A stretch of 10,700 nucleotides of DNA from assembly GCA_900321505.1 (NCBI GenBank), contig ONWK01000238.1, forward strand, positions 1-10,700, in the 5' to 3' direction. This DNA is from an uncultured Eubacteriales bacterium. Its GTDB lineage: Bacteria; Bacillota; Clostridia; Lachnospirales; Lachnospiraceae. The notes below the pieces were generated by a model. That model worked only from the letters and a program-made list of their open reading frames with translations. It was not told where the DNA came from and ran no database searches. The position numbers and the translations under genes were made by a program. How positions within the stretch are numbered: the first letter of the stretch is position 1; each line of letters starts with the position of its first letter. This document shows, one piece after another, positions 1 to 6,644 of the stretch.

Positions 1-813
1 AAATGTACAGTCCCGGCAGCCCACACATTTATCCGGATCGACATAAGCAGTACCGTTCACTATGGAAATGGCATCATAGCGGCATACAGCGGTACAGCTG
101 CCCTGTCCGAGACAGCCGGTGGTACAGAGGCCCAGTGCTTTTGCATCCAGCTTTGCAGCCTCGGTACAGGTCTGGATACCCATGGATTTATACTTCTCCT
201 GGGCTTTTTTGCCGCCTGAGCAGCGTACAAATGCAACCTTCTCCTTGATCTTTGTGAGATCATGGAGAGTATCCACTATGATCTTCTTTCTGCATTTAAC
301 GGTACAGGCCTCGCAGCCGGCACATTTATCATAATCGATCACTGCATGGTTATCTACGATGGATACTGCGCCCTTAGGACATGCCCTAACGCATTCGCTG
401 CAGGCTATACATCCGTAACCGCAGGTCTTCCTTACAACTTCCTCTTCCTCCTCCGTACTGGAGCAGGGAATAAAGTTTGTCGCCTTCCGCGGGATCATCC
501 TGATCAGTCCCTGCGGACACACGTTTTCCGCCGCGCAGTCTCCGCAGCCGTTGCAGAGCTCACGGTCCACGATCAGCTTACCCTCCTCCATACGAAGGGC
601 ATTCTGCTTACAGACCGAAATACAGCTGCCGACGCCGACGCATCCGCTTCTGCACTCTCCTCTTTCAAAGCCGGATGCTACGGCATCCATGCAGGATGCA
701 CATCCGCTTTCCGCGAACCTTCGCTTTCCCGCAGCACTGCCTGCACATGCGACAAAAGCGACCTCATCCGATATCCCCGGCTGGATCACCTTGTTCTGTT
801 TCGTATTTTCCAT
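1..813 (-). CDS. RnfB-like soluble polyferredoxin, C-terminus cut off by window edge
   Basis: My translation from ATG at 813 gives 271 residues without a stop up to the window edge, so the protein is incomplete. It is cysteine-rich and built like the ferredoxin part of RnfB, the electron-entry subunit of the Rnf complex. Residues 18-110 form one unit (FVACAGS, then GCVGVGSCISVC at 57-68 and CNGCGDC at 87-93). Residues 112-180 form a second (GCIACSECVRACP, CAGCEACTVKC). Residues 192-271 repeat the first type (FVRCSGG, GCLGQGSCTAVC, CVGCRDC). These clusters should bind several [4Fe-4S] centres and carry electrons. No N-terminal membrane helix or signal peptide is seen, unlike true RnfB, so I infer a cytoplasmic electron carrier. 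The first CxxCxxC cluster has four, not three, residues before its last CP. A good ribosome site (AGGGGGT) lies 8 bases before the ATG. It is transcribed alone from the promoter at 932-960. The electron partner is unknown. Confidence 0.85.
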   Translation of the reverse strand, partial: MENTKQNKVIQPGISDEVAFVACAGSAAGKRRFAESGCASCMDAVASGFERGECRSGCVGVGSCISVCKQNALRMEEGKLIVDRELCNGCGDCAAENVCPQGLIRMIPRKATNFIPCSSTEEEEEVVRKTCGYGCIACSECVRACPKGAVSIVDNHAVIDYDKCAGCEACTVKCRKKIIVDTLHDLTKIKEKVAFVRCSGGKKAQEKYKSMGIQTCTEAAKLDAKALGLCTTGCLGQGSCTAVCRYDAISIVNGTAYVDPDKCVGCRDCTF

Positions 814-873
814 TTTCGGTACCCCCTGAGTGTATTTTACAAAACATTGCAGCCATTCAGCCTCCACCGCTCA

Positions 874-908
874 GGATATATTCATATCCCGGCGCACAGG
901 ACTGCCGG
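874..908 (-). promoter_or_regulatory. Two small stem-loops in the polyferredoxin leader
   Basis: In the predicted leader, GCCGG (904-908) can pair with CCGGC (889-893 read on the same pairing), and immediately next to it GGATAT / ATATCC (874-879 with 884-889) forms a 6-bp stem with a 4-base loop. The two share base 889. They are short, and no known riboswitch class is recognised. They could be chance. Confidence 0.25.
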
Positions 909-931
909 ATAGCCACACAAACTCAATCTAT

Positions 932-960
932 ATCATACCTCAAAATACGTCTTTTGAAAA
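932..960 (-). promoter_or_regulatory. Candidate sigma-A promoter of the polyferredoxin gene
   Basis: On the minus strand TTTTCA (955-960) and TATGAT (932-937) are separated by exactly 17 bp. The -10 box matches 5 of 6 consensus bases, the -35 box 4 of 6. Transcription would start near 925, giving a leader of about 110 bases. It lies just beyond the terminator of the preceding operon, as expected for an independent unit. Confidence 0.5.
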
Positions 961-961
961 G

Positions 962-996
962 AAAAAAAGAAGACTGATCATAAGATCAATCCTCTT
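962..996 (-). terminator. Rho-independent terminator after the MATE-YwlG operon
   Basis: On the minus strand the arms 984-996 and 967-979 make a 13-bp stem with two G-U pairs and the 4-base loop 980-983, followed directly by a run of T (966-962, then more T after one C). It lies 53 bases past the stop of the YwlG-like gene and just before the promoter of the next gene. Confidence 0.85.
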
Positions 997-1048
997 ATTT
1001 TACGGGCTTTCACGCATTGTAAACGATTATTGATTTTTTCATAACCCT

Positions 1049-1618
1049 TCAGGCTAACTGCGGGTCGTATACCGCTCTCTCCCCGCCTACATACTTCGGT
1101 CTGTGGCGTGCGGCAAGGATAATGGCTTCCCCTATCCTTTTATTATCCAGTCTCAGCGGAACAACGACCGGATGTATATGCATTCCTATCATCACTCCGC
1201 CGATATCAAGGCCTGCATCCGCCTTCCGGTCAACGCTTTCCACCACCACCGGATCCTTCAGGCTTTTATAATGTTTAACGGCAAATGCCCCGCCGGCGTG
1301 AGGCTGGGGTATAACATTTACCTGCTCAAATCCGTACTTTTCCATAGCCGCACGTTCAAGAACCACAGCGCGGTTAAGATGCTCACAGCACTGTACGGCC
1401 ATGAAGGCCTTCCTTTCGGCAAGCATGCTGCTGATCACCCGATATACCGCATCCACTGCTGCATCCGTCTCCCCGTCGGCAGAGGTTCCCATACGGTTTC
1501 CGATGATCTCACTTGATGAGCAGCCCACGATAAAAAGGCTTCCCTCCTTTATCACTGCCTTCTCACAGATCTCCGAAAATACGGCCTCCGCATCTCTCTT
1601 AACTGTTTCAATATCCAT
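1049..1618 (-). CDS. ywlG: YwlG/UPF0340 (DUF436, TIGR01440) family protein
   Basis: The 189-residue product has the full length and the conserved motifs of the DUF436/YwlG family: GCSSSE (32-37), QCCEHLNRA (76-84) and PQPHAGGAFA (105-114), plus a C-terminal GMHIHPVVVPL stretch. The family is widespread in Firmicutes, cytoplasmic, and its biochemical function is not established as far as I know; conserved Cys and His residues at 77-80 and 107 are candidates for an active or metal site (inference). The start lies inside the end of the upstream MATE gene (11-bp overlap), with AAAGGAG 9 bases before the ATG, so translation is probably coupled to MATE. It is the last gene of the operon, closed by the terminator at 962-996. 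Assignment to the family is firm; role is open. Confidence 0.92.
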   Translation of the reverse strand: MDIETVKRDAEAVFSEICEKAVIKEGSLFIVGCSSSEIIGNRMGTSADGETDAAVDAVYRVISSMLAERKAFMAVQCCEHLNRAVVLERAAMEKYGFEQVNVIPQPHAGGAFAVKHYKSLKDPVVVESVDRKADAGLDIGGVMIGMHIHPVVVPLRLDNKRIGEAIILAARHRPKYVGGERAVYDPQLA

Positions 1619-2966
1619 ATCCCTGCTCCTTTATTCTCCTGGTTTTTTTACACCAGCGTATATATCCTACGGTCAGTATCGTTGTCATCAGCACCCAGCT
1701 GATGGGTTCGGTAAGAGCTACTCCCAGGTATCCCAGCAAAGGCGTCAGCCACATGGCGGAAAGCACCTTCACCGACAGCTCCAGTACCGATGACACCAGC
1801 GGTATCATTTTCTTTCCAACCCCCTGCAGGGTGCATCGCAGGATGAAAAGCGGTCCCAGCGCCGGATAGAAGCATATCATCACCCGGGTGTACAGTCTTG
1901 CATTTTCCTGTATGACCGTGTTGTCCGTGCTGGCGATCCATGTAACTATATCACCCGAAAAAAGAAAGGTGAAAATGATGAGAACGGCCGATTCCACCGT
2001 AACGATCAGTGTCGCGATCCTTACTCCCTGCCTTATCCTGTCGGCCCTTCCCGCGCCCATATTCTGGCTGACATAGGTGGTCATGGTAAAACCGTAAGTA
2101 TAGATCAGCGACATCAGTATATCTATCAGCCTCCGTCCGGCTGTATGCGCAGCTATGACATCCGGTCCCAGGCTGTTGATGGCTCCCTGAAGGATTATGG
2201 TACCGATATTTACGATACAGCCCATAAGCCCCATGGAAAGGCCTGTCAGGAACAGCTCTCCGTATTCCTTTCTGCCTACCTTCCAGTCTTCCTTCTTCGG
2301 CATATACTCCCTGAAATGTGTATATCCGTAGAGAGCACAGGCAAAGCTGCATATTGCCATGGCTATGAAGGTTGCAATGGCCGCGCCTTCGATGCCCCAT
2401 TTCAGAACACCCACAAATAATATATCCATAACAAGATTCAGGATTATGGATGCTATGAGACAGTAAAGAGGCGTCCTGCTGTCGCCCAGGGATCTGAGCA
2501 GGTTGGCGCTCAGATTATAAATCGCCGTAAATGGAAGCCCCATGATTATGATGCGTACGTAAGATATCGCATCGGAAAGCAGCTCCTCCGGAGTATTCAG
2601 CCATAAAAGCATGGGCCTGATAAATATAAGACCCGCCAGCGTAAGAACCACCATAAGAATACAGGTCAGGGTCACAGCGCCCGCTATACTCCTGCGTATC
2701 CTCGCCGTATCCCTTGCTCCGAAGGCATTTGCGGTAATAATGCCGAAGCCCTGGGTAAAGCCGTTTATGAGATTGATCAGCGTATTCGAGACAACCGCCG
2801 TCATTCCCACGGCCCCGAAAGCATTCGCATCCAGGAAAAAGCTAACAACCTTCGCATCACCGATATTATAAAGTTGTTGAAATATATTCCCCAGTATTAT
2901 GGGAATAGTAAAAAGTATGATCAGACGAAAAGGACTGCCCTGCGTCATGTCCAGATTCTTTTTCAT
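1608..2966 (-). CDS. MATE-family multidrug/cation antiporter
   Basis: The 452-residue protein is an inner-membrane efflux pump of the MATE type, which expels organic cations or drugs in exchange for Na+ or H+. The N-terminus MTQGSPFRLIILFTIPIILGN...QQLYN is the classic start of a MatE domain, followed by GAVGMT (51-56). Two homologous halves of about six membrane segments each cover roughly 12-215 and 235-440. The loop LLRSLGDSRTPLY (156-168) and its counterpart LQGVGKKMIPL (380-390) in the second half mark the repeat. Length is normal for the family. The ribosome site before ATG 2966 is weak (GGGGCTGG); a second ATG at codon 7 has no better one. It is the first gene of a two-gene operon with the YwlG-like gene. 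Substrate cannot be predicted. Confidence 0.93.
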   Translation of the reverse strand: MKKNLDMTQGSPFRLIILFTIPIILGNIFQQLYNIGDAKVVSFFLDANAFGAVGMTAVVSNTLINLINGFTQGFGIITANAFGARDTARIRRSIAGAVTLTCILMVVLTLAGLIFIRPMLLWLNTPEELLSDAISYVRIIIMGLPFTAIYNLSANLLRSLGDSRTPLYCLIASIILNLVMDILFVGVLKWGIEGAAIATFIAMAICSFACALYGYTHFREYMPKKEDWKVGRKEYGELFLTGLSMGLMGCIVNIGTIILQGAINSLGPDVIAAHTAGRRLIDILMSLIYTYGFTMTTYVSQNMGAGRADRIRQGVRIATLIVTVESAVLIIFTFLFSGDIVTWIASTDNTVIQENARLYTRVMICFYPALGPLFILRCTLQGVGKKMIPLVSSVLELSVKVLSAMWLTPLLGYLGVALTEPISWVLMTTILTVGYIRWCKKTRRIKEQGYGY

Positions 2967-3013
2967 TTCCAGCCCCGATCCATCAGCCCAACATGAGTTT
3001 ATTTTGCAAATAT

Positions 3014-3042
3014 GTATTACTTGTTTTTTTCTGTTTTGTCAA
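3014..3042 (-). promoter_or_regulatory. Candidate promoter of the MATE-YwlG operon
   Basis: The minus strand has a perfect TTGACA (3037-3042), then a 17-bp A-rich spacer and the poor -10 box TAATAC (3014-3019). Transcription would start near 3007 and leave a leader of about 40 bases. The box position in the divergent gap to the EamA gene supports it. I see no equally clear promoter for the plus-strand gene in this gap. Confidence 0.5.
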
Positions 3043-3124
3043 TCAGTATTTCAGGTTATTCTTTACTTTTCCATAACGGATATTGTAAACTTGCACTTGT
3101 ATTTTTTCGACGGAGAATAAACAC

Positions 3125-4027
3125 ATGAATGAAAAACGCGTAAGAAAGATAAGCAACTCCCTCCTTCTTCTGACTGCACTGATCTGGGGTATAGCCTTTG
3201 TTGCACAGAGTGCCGGGATGGAACATGTAGGTCCCTGGACCTTTGTCTTCACACGCTTTATCCTCGCCGCTGCGGTTCTTTTTCCGGTTTCAAAATATAT
3301 TGACAGAAAAAATAAAAAGAAAGCAGTAAAGCCTGCTCCCCTCAGGCTATATATCACCGGCGGCGCCTGCTGCGGTCTCTTTCTTGGTATCGCCAGTATC
3401 ACCCAGCAGGCAGGTATCAAATATACCACTGCAGGGAAGGCCGGTTTTATCACTGCTCTATATGTGATATTTGTACCCGTTCTCGCCATATTCCTGAAGA
3501 AAAAGCCTCAGAAAAAGATCTGGTTCTGTGTACTGCTGGGGCTTGCCGGATTATATCTGATCAGTGTAAAGGACGGATTCTCCATAGAAAAGGGCGACAC
3601 TCTCGTGATGATATGTGCAATAGTTTTTTCCATGCAGATCCTAAGCGTGGATCATTTTTCAGTGCGTGTTCCCAATGTAGTAAAGCTCTCTGACATACAG
3701 TTCTTCTTTGCAGCCGTTGTCGGCCTTATCGGAATGCTTATATTTGAAAGTCCGGATATCTCTGCCATACTTTCTGCCATCATTCCCATAGCCTATGCCG
3801 GCATCCTGTCCAGCGCCGTGGGCTACACACTTCAGATCATCGCACAAAAAAATACGGATCCCACCGTTGCCTCACTTCTGATGAGTCTGGAATCCGTATT
3901 TGCCGCGCTTGCCGGATGGCTGCTGCTGCATCAGACATTGTCGGTGCGTGAGCTTATCGGCTGCGGTATAGTCATGCTCGCCGTTGTTATCGCCCAGCTT
4001 CCGTCAAAGCGAAGAGATCAGGCCTGA
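3125..4027 (+). CDS. EamA-family (DMT superfamily) transporter
   Basis: This 300-residue membrane protein belongs to the drug/metabolite transporter superfamily, whose members export or import small metabolites such as amino acids. It has the usual ten predicted membrane segments in two EamA repeats (about 11-145 and 155-291). Typical signatures are TALIWGIAFVAQ near residue 17 and, in the second repeat, the family-typical run at 226-273 (GILSSAVGYTLQ, then DPTVASLLMSLESVFAALAG). Length is normal. Ribosome site GGAG lies 9 bases before the ATG. It is divergent from the MATE gene and stands alone; its last 10 bp overlap the 3' end of the convergent DUF3021 gene, so the two transcripts must overlap. 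Substrate is not predictable. Confidence 0.92.
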   Translation: MNEKRVRKISNSLLLLTALIWGIAFVAQSAGMEHVGPWTFVFTRFILAAAVLFPVSKYIDRKNKKKAVKPAPLRLYITGGACCGLFLGIASITQQAGIKYTTAGKAGFITALYVIFVPVLAIFLKKKPQKKIWFCVLLGLAGLYLISVKDGFSIEKGDTLVMICAIVFSMQILSVDHFSVRVPNVVKLSDIQFFFAAVVGLIGMLIFESPDISAILSAIIPIAYAGILSSAVGYTLQIIAQKNTDPTVASLLMSLESVFAALAGWLLLHQTLSVRELIGCGIVMLAVVIAQLPSKRRDQA

Positions 4028-4506
4028 GCATCTTCCTCCGCAGCTTCAAGCTCGCGGTTTATGTCTCTGACATCACGTTTCAGAGTCCTGTACTGGTTGA
4101 CGCCCATAATAAGAAATGTCACAGCGTATCCGGCAATGGTGGGTATCAGTGCCTGGGGATACCTGTGCAGCTGCCATATAAATGCCGTTATCACCACAAG
4201 CACTGCACTGGTCATAAGGAAATACAGTATGCTCTGGATAACAAAGCCCAGCCGCTCTATCTCAAAGATAAAGGTCATGGTGGCAAAGGTTGCGCCTATA
4301 AGTCCGTAAAGCAGTACATTTACATATGCCGCTATAGCCGGCGTGGGAAAAAGCGCCCGGGTTTCGGGGGATACAGATATAAAGCCATCCCTTCCTGCCG
4401 CATTGACAATGACATCTATGATAAGATTAACGGTAAGTCCTGCCATGGCCGAAATGGCAAAGCTCACAGCACCTCTTTTCAGGATTTCCTTAACACTGTC
4501 CTTCAT
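4018..4506 (-). CDS. DUF3021 membrane protein, probable partner of the LytTR regulator
   Basis: The 162-residue product has four predicted membrane helices (about 13-35, 58-80, 89-112, 118-138) and a charged cytoplasmic tail (about 139-162), the layout of DUF3021 proteins. Such proteins are very often encoded directly downstream of a LytTR regulator; in streptococcal LytTR regulatory systems such as HdrRM and BrsRM the membrane partner antagonises the regulator. By analogy I infer that it holds the LytTR protein inactive and may sense a membrane or envelope signal. Its ATG overlaps the regulator's stop codon (ATGA, 4 bp), with a strong GGAGGGG site 7 bases upstream, so the two are co-translated. 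It ends the operon, and no terminator is visible because its stop lies within the convergent EamA gene. Confidence 0.85.
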   Translation of the reverse strand: MKDSVKEILKRGAVSFAISAMAGLTVNLIIDVIVNAAGRDGFISVSPETRALFPTPAIAAYVNVLLYGLIGATFATMTFIFEIERLGFVIQSILYFLMTSAVLVVITAFIWQLHRYPQALIPTIAGYAVTFLIMGVNQYRTLKRDVRDINRELEAAEEDAQA

Positions 4507-4961
4507 CGCTTATCCCCTCCTTTCTGCAGAGCTTCCTTCAGACGCGCAACATTTCTGCGGGATGTATAGGTCTCATAGCCGTTTTTCATTATGACCTTAA
4601 TGGTACCCGTCACGCTCATATCTATGCTTCTGATCCTTCGGAGATTTACTATCTCCGATTTCGAGATTCTTATGAAACCGCTGGTTTCAAGCATCTTTTC
4701 CAGTTCCTGAAGTGTCTGCGGAATACTGTACTTCTTTGCGGCATCCAGCGCAAAAACCTTCTGTTTCTCTGCATAAAATGTCACCACATCTCCGGGCGGT
4801 ATGACACAGCGGTTGCCCAGTTCATCCGTACCATTTAGTGCCGGATCGTACATCGCATGCAGCTCACTGACGATCTTCTTCACCTCATCATCCAGTTTAT
4901 CCTTACATACATGGAGCTCCGTCTCCGTGTATCTTTCGTTAATATTTGTTTTTATCTGCAT
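4503..4961 (-). CDS. LytTR-domain transcriptional regulator, no receiver domain
   Basis: The 152-residue protein carries a LytTR DNA-binding domain at about 56-147, recognised from GFIRISKSEIVNL..I (95-110) and NGYETYTSRRNVARLKEAL (127-145). The first 55 residues are too short for a phosphorylatable receiver domain, so this is a stand-alone LytTR regulator, not a two-component response regulator. LytTR proteins bind as pairs to 9-bp direct repeats; a pair fitting the family consensus lies at 6661-6690 ahead of the neighbouring exporter genes. It follows the ABC permease gene after a 132-bp gap that holds its own promoter (5024-5052) and a long inverted repeat (4968-5042). Ribosome site AGGG is 7 bases from the ATG and is part of that repeat. 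Likely role: control of the exporter operon, and perhaps itself, restrained by the DUF3021 partner (inference). Confidence 0.9.
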   Translation of the reverse strand: MQIKTNINERYTETELHVCKDKLDDEVKKIVSELHAMYDPALNGTDELGNRCVIPPGDVVTFYAEKQKVFALDAAKKYSIPQTLQELEKMLETSGFIRISKSEIVNLRRIRSIDMSVTGTIKVIMKNGYETYTSRRNVARLKEALQKGGDKR

Positions 4962-4967
4962 TTTTTT

Positions 4968-5042
4968 ACCCTGAATACCATATTCTGACGGTGCTGAATA
5001 GTTACCTGTTTACAACTTTAATCAGTATATGGTATTCAGGGT
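4968..5042. repeat. 21-bp inverted repeat flanking 33 bp, over the LytTR promoter and ribosome site
   Basis: Bases 4968-4983 are the exact reverse complement of 5027-5042 (16 bp). After one mismatch the pairing continues for 4 bp (4985-4988 with 5022-5025), so the arms are 21 bp with one mismatch, and 33 bp lie between them. On the minus strand the first arm (5022-5042) fills the spacer and most of the -10 box of the candidate promoter; the second arm (4968-4988) contains the AGGG ribosome site of the LytTR gene. In the plus direction the structure is followed by a T run (5044-5049) and could end antisense transcripts. It could be an operator pair, an RNA hairpin in read-through transcripts, or both. 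Confidence 0.85.
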
Positions 5043-5052
5043 GTTTTTTCAA
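5024..5052 (-). promoter_or_regulatory. Candidate promoter of the LytTR-DUF3021 genes
   Basis: The minus strand has TTGAAA (5047-5052) and TATACT (5024-5029), each matching 5 of 6 consensus bases, with an exact 17-bp spacer. Transcription would start near 5017, so the transcript would contain only the second arm of the inverted repeat. The position in the gap between permease and regulator genes means the regulator can be made independently of the exporter. Confidence 0.65.
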
Positions 5053-5093
5053 TCGTCTTGTAATTATTCAGCGGAATACCTTTTCTTAATGCA

Positions 5094-5864
5094 TTACGCC
5101 AGATCTGCCTTCATCTTTCTTCTGAACACAAATATGCCGAGGAACATCAGTACCGCTGCGGTAAGGGTTACGATGATAATGGGAAGTACGAAACCGTCAA
5201 AGGTAAAATCAAGTTTGATGGAAGCTCTGGCGGTTTTTGTGCAGTAGATGAATGGAAGGCATTTGCATATGGTGTACATTACACCGCCGCTCTTCTCTGC
5301 ATCGAACCAGATGGCGCCTACAAAGGAGCCGAGTGAAATGAGCACCGAACAGAGTCCGGGAGCGGATTTCTCACTGAAAATGGTTCCGAAGATCAGTCCG
5401 ATGGCTATGAACATCAGCGCCGACGGAATGGTGGTAACTATCGCAAGCAGAAGACCCAGAGGGTTAAGTGAATATCCTACGATGAGTGAGATAATATATG
5501 CTGCGACAAAGGTCAGAACCGACTGGATGATGGAAATGATCAGCATCGGAAGAATGTAGCCGGCTGTGAATTCCTTACTCTTCATGGGCGTTGCAAAAAG
5601 TCTGATCAAGAAGGATCCTGCCCTGTCATTTGCCACTGCAAGCGCTGTAAAGAGCATAACGAAGGTCTGCCCGAAGATTACAACTCCCCCCGCAAGGTTA
5701 TCGATCCTGAAGACCGTCTGCCCCGATTCCGCCGGAATACTGTCATTTACCAGCGTCATGATAACCAGCATAACGATCGGGAAAGCTATACAGAAGATAT
5801 AGCTTAAGGGGTCTCTTGACATTTCCTTAATATTTCTTTTTGTAAAACAAATGGTCCTATTCAT
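5094..5864 (-). CDS. ABC-2 type exporter permease (DrrB-like)
   Basis: The 256-residue protein is the membrane half of an ABC exporter, with about six predicted helices: one near 22-40, one near 61-78, four between 103 and 247. The stretch DRAGSFLIRLFATPMKSKEF (80-99) is the typical ABC-2 coupling segment that contacts the ATPase. I chose ATG 5864 (MNRTICF) and not the ATG 24 bases upstream, because GGAAGGAG sits 6 bases before 5864 and is inside the longer reading. With this start the gene overlaps the ATPase gene by 8 bp (ATGAATAG), so the two are translationally coupled and surely form one transporter. Substrate is unknown; relatives move drugs, lantibiotics or lipids. Confidence 0.92.
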   Translation of the reverse strand: MNRTICFTKRNIKEMSRDPLSYIFCIAFPIVMLVIMTLVNDSIPAESGQTVFRIDNLAGGVVIFGQTFVMLFTALAVANDRAGSFLIRLFATPMKSKEFTAGYILPMLIISIIQSVLTFVAAYIISLIVGYSLNPLGLLLAIVTTIPSALMFIAIGLIFGTIFSEKSAPGLCSVLISLGSFVGAIWFDAEKSGGVMYTICKCLPFIYCTKTARASIKLDFTFDGFVLPIIIVTLTAAVLMFLGIFVFRRKMKADLA

Positions 5865-6591
5865 GGTATACTCCTTCCCTTTCAGCAATGGCTATAAATG
5901 CTTCTTCAAGGCCTTTCTTTCCGGTTTCTTCCTCAAGTCCGGCAACCGTTCCGATACGTACCAGTCTGCCGTTGATCATTATCCCGATGCGGTCCGAAAG
6001 CGCTTCAGCCTCTTCCATGTAGTGTGTGGTAAGAATAATGGTGGTGTTCTTCTTCAGGTCCTGGATTATCTTCCACAGCTCACGTCTTGCCGGAACATCA
6101 AGTCCCAGTGTGGGTTCATCCAGGAAGAGAAGCTTTGGATCTCCGATGATACCCATGGCTATGGAAAGCCTTCTCTTCCATCCTCCGGAAAGTGTCTTTG
6201 CTCTCTTGTTCCTTACTTCACCGAGCCCGAACACATCTATGACACGATCCGCATCAGCCTTTTCCTTTCCATATATCTCAGCCATAAAGACGAGATTCTC
6301 ATATACGGTGAGTTTTTCGGCAACTGCCGTATCCTGGGTTGAGATCCCCACAAGCTGCTTAACGGCATCCGGTTCCTTTACCACATCATGTCCGAATACC
6401 TCTGCCCTTCCTGCAGTAGGTGTTGAAAGGCACGAGAGCATGCGGATGGTCGTGGTCTTTCCCGCACCGTTTACTCCCAGCAATGAGAAGAGCTCCCCTT
6501 CCATAACAGTAAGATCAAGTGCGTTCACAGCAGTTTTATCGTCATATTTTTTCGTAAGGCTTTCTGTCTTAATCGCTATACTGTTCTTCAT
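5857..6591 (-). CDS. ABC exporter ATP-binding protein (DrrA-like)
   Basis: The 244-residue ATPase energises the permease encoded next to it. It has all nucleotide-binding motifs: Walker A GVNGAGKT (39-46), Q-loop Q86, signature LSGGW (134-138), Walker B LLFLDEP (154-160), D-loop GLD (163-165) and H-loop H190 in TTHYMEEAE. The signature carries Trp where Gln or Met is more common. There is no long C-terminal extension. GGGAGG lies 8 bases before the ATG, but this ribosome site is paired in a strong hairpin (6598-6640), so its translation or the transcript itself is probably regulated. Two LytTR-type repeats lie upstream at 6661-6690. It is the first gene of the exporter-regulator cluster that runs to 4018. 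Confidence 0.94.
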   Translation of the reverse strand: MKNSIAIKTESLTKKYDDKTAVNALDLTVMEGELFSLLGVNGAGKTTTIRMLSCLSTPTAGRAEVFGHDVVKEPDAVKQLVGISTQDTAVAEKLTVYENLVFMAEIYGKEKADADRVIDVFGLGEVRNKRAKTLSGGWKRRLSIAMGIIGDPKLLFLDEPTLGLDVPARRELWKIIQDLKKNTTIILTTHYMEEAEALSDRIGIMINGRLVRIGTVAGLEEETGKKGLEEAFIAIAEREGVYHE

Positions 6592-6597
6592 AAAAAT

Positions 6598-6640
6598 ATC
6601 CTCCCGTTGGTATTTGCTGAAAGCTTACCAAAGGGAGGAT
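6598..6640 (-). promoter_or_regulatory. Hairpin that sequesters the ATPase ribosome site, or attenuator
   Basis: On the minus strand 6626-6640 pairs with 6598-6612 over 15 bp with one mismatch; the loop is 13 bases. The downstream arm contains the GGGAGG ribosome site of the ATPase gene and is followed by ATTTTT and then the start codon, so the stem can mask translation start and, with its short U tract, might also terminate transcription from the upstream operon. Four bases before the stem stands the stop codon of a 41-codon reading frame (6645-6770). The bases AAGGAG at that stop could compete for the same anti-ribosome-site arm. Confidence 0.7.
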
Positions 6641-6644
6641 CTCC

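Noticed and set aside
262..912. Long plus-strand reading frame over the left-edge region
   Set aside because: It is antisense to the RnfB-like gene, whose cysteine motifs and ribosome site are clear on the minus strand; the plus-strand product shows no family pattern and no ribosome site.
3043..3489. Minus-strand 148-codon frame over the EamA gene start
   Set aside because: It overlaps the well-supported EamA gene and the divergent promoter region, and its product looks like the usual shadow translation.
4984..5015. LytTR sites within the LytTR gene's own upstream gap
   Set aside because: The closest words (AAAGTTGTA, ACAGGTAAC on the minus strand) miss consensus positions and are 10 bp apart, not 21-22.
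4968..5042. Invertible promoter (phase-variable switch)
   Set aside because: Only 33 bp lie between the arms, the promoter boxes straddle an arm rather than sit inside the segment, and no recombinase gene is in the window.
4968..5042. Small mobile element (MITE) in the regulator gap
   Set aside because: The span of 75 bp is very short, no target-site duplication flanks it, and the arms coincide with promoter and ribosome site, which favours a regulatory role.
5865..5888. Longer start (ATG 5888) for the DrrB-like permease
   Set aside because: The ribosome site GGAAGGAG for ATG 5864 would be inside the coding region, and the extra eight residues fit no family start.
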